Shown here: one piece after another, positions 57,880 through 64,000 of the stretch
Numbering within the stretch: position 1 is the stretch's first letter
Layout of the letters: every line of letters begins with the position of its first letter
Assembly (NCBI GenBank): GCA_963576785.1
Contig: OY756148.1
Coordinates: 1,798,001-1,862,000, forward strand
Reading direction: 5' to 3'
Source of the DNA: Chlorophyllum brunneum
Lineage: Eukaryota; Basidiomycota; Agaricomycetes; Agaricales; Agaricaceae
Length of the DNA stretch: 64,000 nucleotides
Position numbers and translations under genes: made by a program
The notes under the pieces: model-generated
Seen by the model: only the letters and a program-made list of their open reading frames with translations
The model's database searches: none
What the model was told of the DNA's origin: nothing

Positions 57880-60700
57880 CTTTTAAAAGTCTTCAGTTTT
57901 CCCGTCCACCTCTACTGCCCCCGCTCACATTGTTTCCAGTCCGCCTCCTACATCGCTTCCACAACCGAACTATGACCCATCGCATTTGCATCCACCAGCG
58001 CCGTTCCAGTCGACAATCTGACGCAGGGACGTGAAGTGCAACCAATCCCCCACAGGATTCGATCTCACGTACGACCAATGGTCTCGATGGTTTCTACATC
58101 CACCGTCCTCCGCCAACCCGTTCGTGTATCCACCAATTTACTCGCATCATACCCAACTCAGCCACCCACTAATCACGCACCTCTCGCTCAGCAGTTCCCA
58201 GTCCTCCACTTGCTTCCACAAGCTATGACCCATCACATGATCACTTTGCATACACCCTTGTTCTTTGCGTGTGTTGTCAGGTATGAATGATAGTATATAT
58301 ATATAGAGAGAGAGAACGACCACACGAAGGGTCGGGATATGGAAATTGGCAGCCGGAGGGGCGGCCAGTTCCAGGTTTGTGAGGCCGAAGCTGAACGCGG
58401 CGGGTCACCCCCGAACCTTTGGCTCACTGTGTGGTCGTTCTCGATGTTAGAGGGTGAGGGTGTGTGGGAGAAAAAGAGTGAGCGAGATCGCCGAGGGAGC
58501 GTAATAGAGAATAGTTAATGAATTACGAAGTGACGTGACCGTCACACTTTTCACAAGAATTCACCTCTGGCTCATTCCGTCGCCAGAACTGTCCAATACC
58601 CTGACGCCGCTGCCGTTGACGATCTGACGTCGGGACTCGATGCAGTGGGTATTCAATTCCTACACTCCGACTTCGATCCCACACACTCTGGATAGACACC
58701 GGATTTTATGACGACAGTCAATATCAACACGTACCACCTTACAACCCAAGCAGCCTCGACAGTTTCTACACCCAGCCTGCTCCCTTTCTCCGTCAACCCG
58801 TATGTCTACCCACACCCCATATTTATACAATCTACCCACGTCATCCACAGCTCAGCTAACTTTTGTACACCCCTTCCCTCCCCGAAGATCCCATCTCATC
58901 ATCAGCCAACACCTATTTTGTCCCTCCCTCCTGTGACTCCGCTAGCTTCTCCAAGCTCGAAGCGAAACCATCCGCACCGTCGCTCCTCCAGGTAATTCCA
59001 ACAACCACCCACAGCTCACACTCACACACTACCATAATAGACTCGGGACTCCCAGGTGGGTGTCGGGGGTATTCCTCTCGAGCCAACTGCAAACGTCGGA
59101 AATTCGGAAGTTGGTATTCAGTCATATATCATGCTATACGAATGGTCGACCATATGCCCTGCGTCGTGTCGAAAGTGCGTTGCCTGAAGCTATTTAAATC
59201 CTGATCTTTGATTGAATTTTTTTCATTGTGACTTAGCACTTAATAGACTACCACCTGATGCATCATCCATTTTCTCGACTATTGATTTATGGTCCTCTAT
59301 TCATCACCCCAACATCGTCCGCATACGAGAGGCGTTTATGACCAAAGCACTCAACGATAACTGTACGTCCTGCTCGACATCCACCCCACTCCCTCTCTTA
59401 TACGGCTCTCAGCTCTGGTGGTATGTTATGCATACTACCCAGACGCACAAACGCTCTACGACGTGCACTTCCAACAATCCAACAACAACTCCCAAACTGT
59501 CACTCCCGGTTCCACTGGCGAATCTGGGAGACGCGCTAGAGGCAGCGATACTGAGAGAAGCGCAAATCTTGGTGGTGATCAAGCAAACGTTATTCCAGAA
59601 CGTACATTATGGTCGTACATTGTCCAACTCGCGAGCGCAATCAAAAAGTTCACGAAACAGGAAACCATGCTCGATCCAACCAAAATCCTGATTACAGGAC
59701 AAAACCGGTACGCTCCTCCACTACCATGAGAGGCTTATCTTAAACGGCAACGAAAACAGGCTACTAATATCGTCATGCGGTATAATCGACGTCCTGATGT
59801 ACGGGACCCCAACAGACTACATTACACTTCTCCAAGACGATTTAACCATGTTCGGTTGACTTGTGTTTTCATTGGCCTGTTGTAATATCAATGCGTGGAC
59901 CACGCCTCAGTTTCAGGTGAGCCTTGATTGGATAGCGAGGGTGTATAAACCTGAAGTGAAGAGTGTTGCGTTGTATCTAATAAGTAAGCCCGGGGTGCAT
60001 AAAGTTAAGGTGCGCGCTTCTAGTCGTTTCGTTTTTGTGGGTGCCGATGGTGATGGAGGGTAGACTATTGACCATTTAATGGAGATGATTAGACCAAAGG
60101 TGCAGGCGGAGATGGAAGATGCTTTACTCTTAAGAAAATTCTTACGGTAACCAATAAAACCGGATACAGCGCAACACAGACTCGAACACGAACTACTACG
60201 CGAATTATAAACGCGCATCTCGTTCGGTTGCTCTGTAAATTTGGGTTTATCAACGTCTCACACACCCCCCTCTCACTCTTCGCTTGCCTATTTCATCTTC
60301 ATAGATTGTCCCTCGAACCCCGATGGTCCGAAACAGGCGATAGATACATCATCAAGCTATTCCGAGATTATGTCTTCCACCAAGTCGACGAACATGGCAA
60401 CCCTGTAGTAAATATGTCTCATGTCCTCACTTGGTCGAATAAAGTACGATTTCCTTCCCTAGTTCCCCATATCGCAGTAAATTGACTCTCCTGGGTAGTT
60501 GGATGCAGGATCCGAAGAAAGAGTCATGCTTGTGTCAAGAGACGATACGAGTTGTCTAGTTGTGAGTTATAAAGAGATTAAAGCGCCTCTAGAAGGTGCT
60601 TTTGGGTTCGTCATCTTTAAACTCTTAAGAGGATTATAATGCTGATGAAATGGTTTGTATAGTGATCTTGCGAGGTTGAGCGTCGTACCATTCCAACCCG
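57880..60700 (+). pseudogene. PAN3 pseudogene (duplicate copy)
   Basis: From about 58.6 kb it follows PAN3 closely: the [11 protein letters not shown] segment, TTVNINTYH, the kinase-like core [65 protein letters not shown] and [32 protein letters not shown]. Upstream (57.88-58.26 kb) two partial repeats of the Pro/Ser-rich N-terminal region occur, and no zinc finger is seen. Disabling changes include a TGA in MFGRLVF (near 59,858), missing bases in the KKVHETG region, and frameshifts in the knob (around 60,130-60,250). A hairpin element at 58,312-58,442 interrupts the N-terminal part. Confidence 0.88.
58312..58442. mobile_element. 131 bp MITE-like element with perfect 14 bp inverted ends
   Basis: GAGAACGACCACAC at 58312-58325 is the exact reverse complement of GTGTGGTCGTTCTC at 58429-58442. 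The interior is GC-rich, unlike its flanks, and encodes nothing. A TATATATATA tract abuts the left end. No clear target duplication is seen. A hairpin-forming non-autonomous DNA transposon is the simplest reading. Confidence 0.6.
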
Positions 60701-60949
60701 TCCGATGACAAGACGAAACAAAAGTTGGTGGTTTAGGTAGACTTTTGGACATTACGTATGTGTTTTGTATATTGTCTTTTTTTGTCAGTGTCATGTTTTT
60801 AAAGAGGTCAGAATCAGGAAAAATAGAAAGAGATGAATTTTTTCACTCTTGGGGTGGGAGCAGGGAGTGAGTATGAGCGACGAACCCCTGAGGTTCGACC
60901 GTAATCGGGCAATAACAGAAATTCATACTTGCCGAGCCTGTGTTGCAAT

Positions 60950-63217
60950 TGTCGAAAATATTGAGGCCATATGCAATTTGTTAATAAAGCTAAGTATCTT
61001 CAGAAATATACAATTCAGAAGTCTTGAGTATTATTCCCCTATCATGTTTTGTTCAAATTTTACTAAATACATTCAACCGACTGTACTAAAGAGAGAAAAG
61101 GACCTCAACAATTTGAATGCTGGTTATGATGGTGGGTAACATGTATGCATTGGGTTTAGTGAATCCAGTTAGTTTGACCATCAGAACCATTGGGAAATTG
61201 AACTTGGAAAGTACTGACATATCTGACAGTTCAACCTGAAAGCAGCTGCCTCAAATATACACCCATGATTCCACAAACTTGTAAAATAAATTATGTCAAA
61301 TCTCATATACAACAAGCAAAAGGGAGAAGTACATCTAGTCATCAATCAACAAACAGACAAGTAGCTACAAATACCACATCTGGACAGATCTCAGAGTTCA
61401 TTTACAGTCACCTCATTCTCTTCCTGTATTGTTTCATGTTGAAACTGCAGGACTGAGTATACCTGTTGTGAGGTCAGGGACTCTGTCAACTTGCAGTTGG
61501 CCTCATGAAGGTTGAGTATAAGTTGTGTCCCCTAGAAATGTTCATCATGAGGTTGTACATGATCAACCAACTCAAAATGACTATACCATCAGGTAGTATG
61601 CAACTGCAAGGCACCTTGTACAGGTGGAAATTAGGGGGATATGAAGACAGATATAAAGTAGAGAATAACTCACACACTCCAGTCAATCTCAAGTAAGCTT
61701 ATTGGACTCTTTATGGTATCAGCAACAAGAAGAGTGATAGTATCAAGAATTGCAAATGCCATTTCCAATAAATGTTAATATTTGTGCAGGCCTGCTTTGA
61801 CTTACTTAGGAGTCTGAAGTCATAGCAAATTAGTCTGATATATCATGTAGATAGTCAGCTATACTTTACTCACGGAATCAAGGACAATGTCCCATCAAGA
61901 TAGAAGATGTATACAATTGGTTGAGCCTTTTTCATATGTGATAAGGTCTGATAAAATGGCTGGCCAATGGATGTAGCCTGTTTTAGTGTCTGCACAAGCT
62001 TGATAAGCATCAATGTGACTTCAACACTTGTAGAGAATAATTGTGCTGTGCTTTGTGAGTATACCTAATTTAGCTTACAGATAGAAGAGAAAAGAAAGAA
62101 TGACATACATAAGTGCCACTTGTGCTCTTATGTCTAGACTTGAAAAACATTGGGTAAAGCATCCATGAAGTGGAAATGCATTAATTGAATCTCTACCACT
62201 GTTAGCAATAGTAGCTACCAGCCCAGCCTATTAGCATGATAGTTAGTGAAGAAGACATCCAAAAAAAGTACCATAACTTACTGAAACTTCAGCTTAACAG
62301 ACAGAAATTGTGTGAGTGGTCTTTTCTCTGGTAAACTTCAACTTTACCCACCAAAAGTAACAGGGCACAAGATAATTGTTACTAACCATTTTGAATTGGT
62401 GCTTTGTCTCAATTGGAAGTACCAGAGACTCACCAAGAAGGTTTTCATTCCATAGTGCTCGAATGCGCAATATCACAAGAGCCTTCAATGTCACACAGAG
62501 AAGGACATCTATGGAACTATGAACATTGCTCAATATCATTCTATAGAATGGCACAGAGTGCTTACAGTGCCCCAAATGATCCATAAATTGAACAACTGAG
62601 ATGGTGCCAGTAGAGAGTGAGCCTGATCTCTAAATGTCAAATAATTACTCACACCTATCAATGCCGTGTAAGGGCTATGATTGTGAAGAAAGAGAAAAGA
62701 CCTTACTGATTCTTGGATGAAATTATTTTGCCAAACTAGCAGCATGTGTAGGTAGCCACTCATTTGAGAGAAGAAGAGAATGTACCTACCATAAACAGCC
62801 AGACTAACTGATGTGAGCTTATAGGGTCAATGCAAGTATATAATGGAATGCTAACCCTATTGCTGGAAATGCCCATAAGCGGAAGGAGAAGTAGATGATT
62901 CGGACCAGTGTCCACTTTGTGCTGGGGCAACAAGTGAGCAAAAGGAAGGGTGAGGGATTGTTTGCCACATACCAATACATGTGCTGTACCTGCAGCCTGG
63001 TTAGCCAGGCCCGTAGTCTGCAGTGACATGCTTACTTCCTGAGGCATGGCACGCAAGGTCTCGTAACCCAGCACCGCTATTGCAGCGGCTAAGTATTCCT
63101 GTGTTAAAGGGGACTCAAGGATACAGAGGAGCTATACTTACAATGAATGTAGCCATTGAGCTGTCTCAGGCGAAGGTCGTTGGTGTAGTCCTCGGCTGTC
63201 AGACCCCATTCATCCAT
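60950..63217 (-). CDS. DUF6533-like membrane protein, second copy (may be decaying)
   Basis: Start MDEWGLTAEDYTND (ATG 63217-63215), intron with GTAAGTAT, then EYLAAAIAVLGYETLRAMPQEV, WTLVRIIYFSFRLWAFPA near 62.9 kb, a helix with LKALVILRIRALWNEN near 62.47 kb, and AFAILDTITLLVADTIKSPISLLEIDW at 61.76-61.68 kb, where the donor GTGAGTTATTC follows. Unlike the first copy, the exon that the copia element hit in unit 1 is continuous here. Five or more introns are needed and I could not verify all splice sites or the 3' end, so integrity is uncertain. Function is unknown; the family has about seven membrane helices. Confidence 0.55.
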
Positions 63218-63299
63218 TTTACTTCGAAGTGTTGATATCGTATTACTTACAGGGTCGCAGGCCTTATGTACTTGCCCATATTTGTATTTATACATACTA

Positions 63300-64000
63300 A
63301 TTCACGGATATCTGTCATGATGAACACCTGAACTAGTTGAGATCGTGAAATTATTGCGATTGAGGGATAATCTCAGCGATAATTGTAGCGACAGGTGGAT
63401 GGAGCCCTCATCAGAGATTTTGGTATGACGAGATGAGATGGATGCTCCATTGACAATTACGACACGGCTAAATGTACTTGCGTATCAAAGGATCCCCCCA
63501 CTGGCAATGATACCGAGAGCCTTGGGAAGGAGGTATGTGCCGGGGAGTCTGAGGAGTCTGAGCTTGCCCGAGACCCAGGGAGTCTCGCCCAGCCATTTGT
63601 GCCGCACTTGATACAGGAAAATCTTCCACCCCATCTCCACACAAGTGCGACCGTGATCGAAGAGGCGAATAGCGTCGGAACATGCAATGGAGTATGCGCT
63701 TTGATCTCACAGAATGTAGTACTTCTTTCTCTTGATATATCAATACGCATTGGCCTGCCTATGGGCTAGCGTAGCACTGGCAGTTCCTGATGGTGGATGC
63801 TTGACACTACCCGTTGAGGTTTAGAAATCCGTCGGCAGTTACCAAAGCGCTAAATCCATCTTGTGGCATCATATACGACTCCGAAGATTCGAGCGTTCTG
63901 CAGCGGAATACTTACGCCCGCTCCCGATTAAAAGAGTTGAGTCTATAAAATGATTGATAGATCGCCTGCACAACAATATGTGAGCGGCTTCTATTGTTTT
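63300..64000. other. spacer repeated from 55.7-56.3 kb
   Basis: It matches unit 1 in blocks (for example GACAGGTGGATGGA/GACAGGCGGATAGA and the CTCATCAGAGATTT box). No intact gene is seen before the window ends. Confidence 0.5.

Larger units (their letters stand above)
58600..64000. repeat. segmental duplication, unit 2
   Basis: Diverged copy of 43,560-56,330 without the retrotransposon. It holds the PAN3 pseudogene, the second DUF6533-like gene and the following spacer, and runs to the window end. Confidence 0.85.

Noticed and set aside
1..64000. CRISPR array, bacterial operon or prophage
   Set aside because: The sequence is intron-rich eukaryotic DNA; no regularly spaced direct repeats were seen.

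Overview
This 64 kb window is nuclear DNA of a basidiomycete fungus, most likely an agaricomycete. Protein-coding genes lie on both strands and carry many short (about 50-60 nt) GT-AG introns. Recognisable products include UNC13-like, LHS1, importin beta-1, LSM7, eIF2D, PAN3 and DUF6533/DUF7598-type membrane proteins, plus expanded TKL-type kinases of the agaricomycete kind. The genus cannot be fixed from the sequence.

Left arm (1-14.6 kb) is a rearranged, tandemly duplicated kinase cluster. Three minus-strand genes share a C-terminal TKL kinase and the same linker, but have different N-terminal modules. Genes A (2960 to beyond base 1) and C (11829 to about 8131) begin with a Kin4-like CAMK kinase fold whose catalytic motifs are eroded: glycine loop lost, DFG changed to DFY in both, and HRD changed to HRH in C. 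Gene B (7134 to about 4433) begins with an entire Rheb-like small GTPase carrying Leu at the Ras Gln61 / Rheb Gln64 position, an eroded NKxD motif and no CAAX end. A relic of a second Rheb-TKL gene lies between B and C. An intact eIF2D gene (12032-14607) diverges from gene C and an eIF2D pseudogene diverges from gene A, which marks the duplication. I regard this family of 'degenerate signalling protein + live TKL kinase' fusions as the most interesting system in the window. By architecture it recalls plant kinase-pseudokinase proteins and integrated decoys, but that function is inference.

Middle (15-43 kb) is ordinary housekeeping sequence: an APH-type phosphotransferase-like protein, a DUF7598-like membrane protein, an UNC13/MUN-domain protein, the ER Hsp70 LHS1 (signal peptide and HDEL), a poorly defined membrane protein, importin beta-1 (KAP95), LSM7, a decayed kinase-like gene, and a Cid1-family terminal nucleotidyltransferase. 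Two divergent pairs, KAP95/LSM7 and Cid1-like/PAN3, each have only 73 nt between start codons. The second pair joins two poly(A)-tail enzymes.

Right arm (43-64 kb) is a second duplicated block. PAN3 (43100-45749) and a neighbouring DUF6533-like membrane gene are followed by a decayed second copy of both from about 57.9 kb onward. A complete Ty1/copia LTR retrotransposon (46719-54077) has inserted into a coding exon of the first DUF6533-like copy. It has two 572 bp LTRs, a GCTAT target duplication and a primer site matching the middle of initiator tRNA-Met. Its gag-pol frame is continuous apart from four stop codons, and 8 of the 10 LTR differences are CpG transitions.
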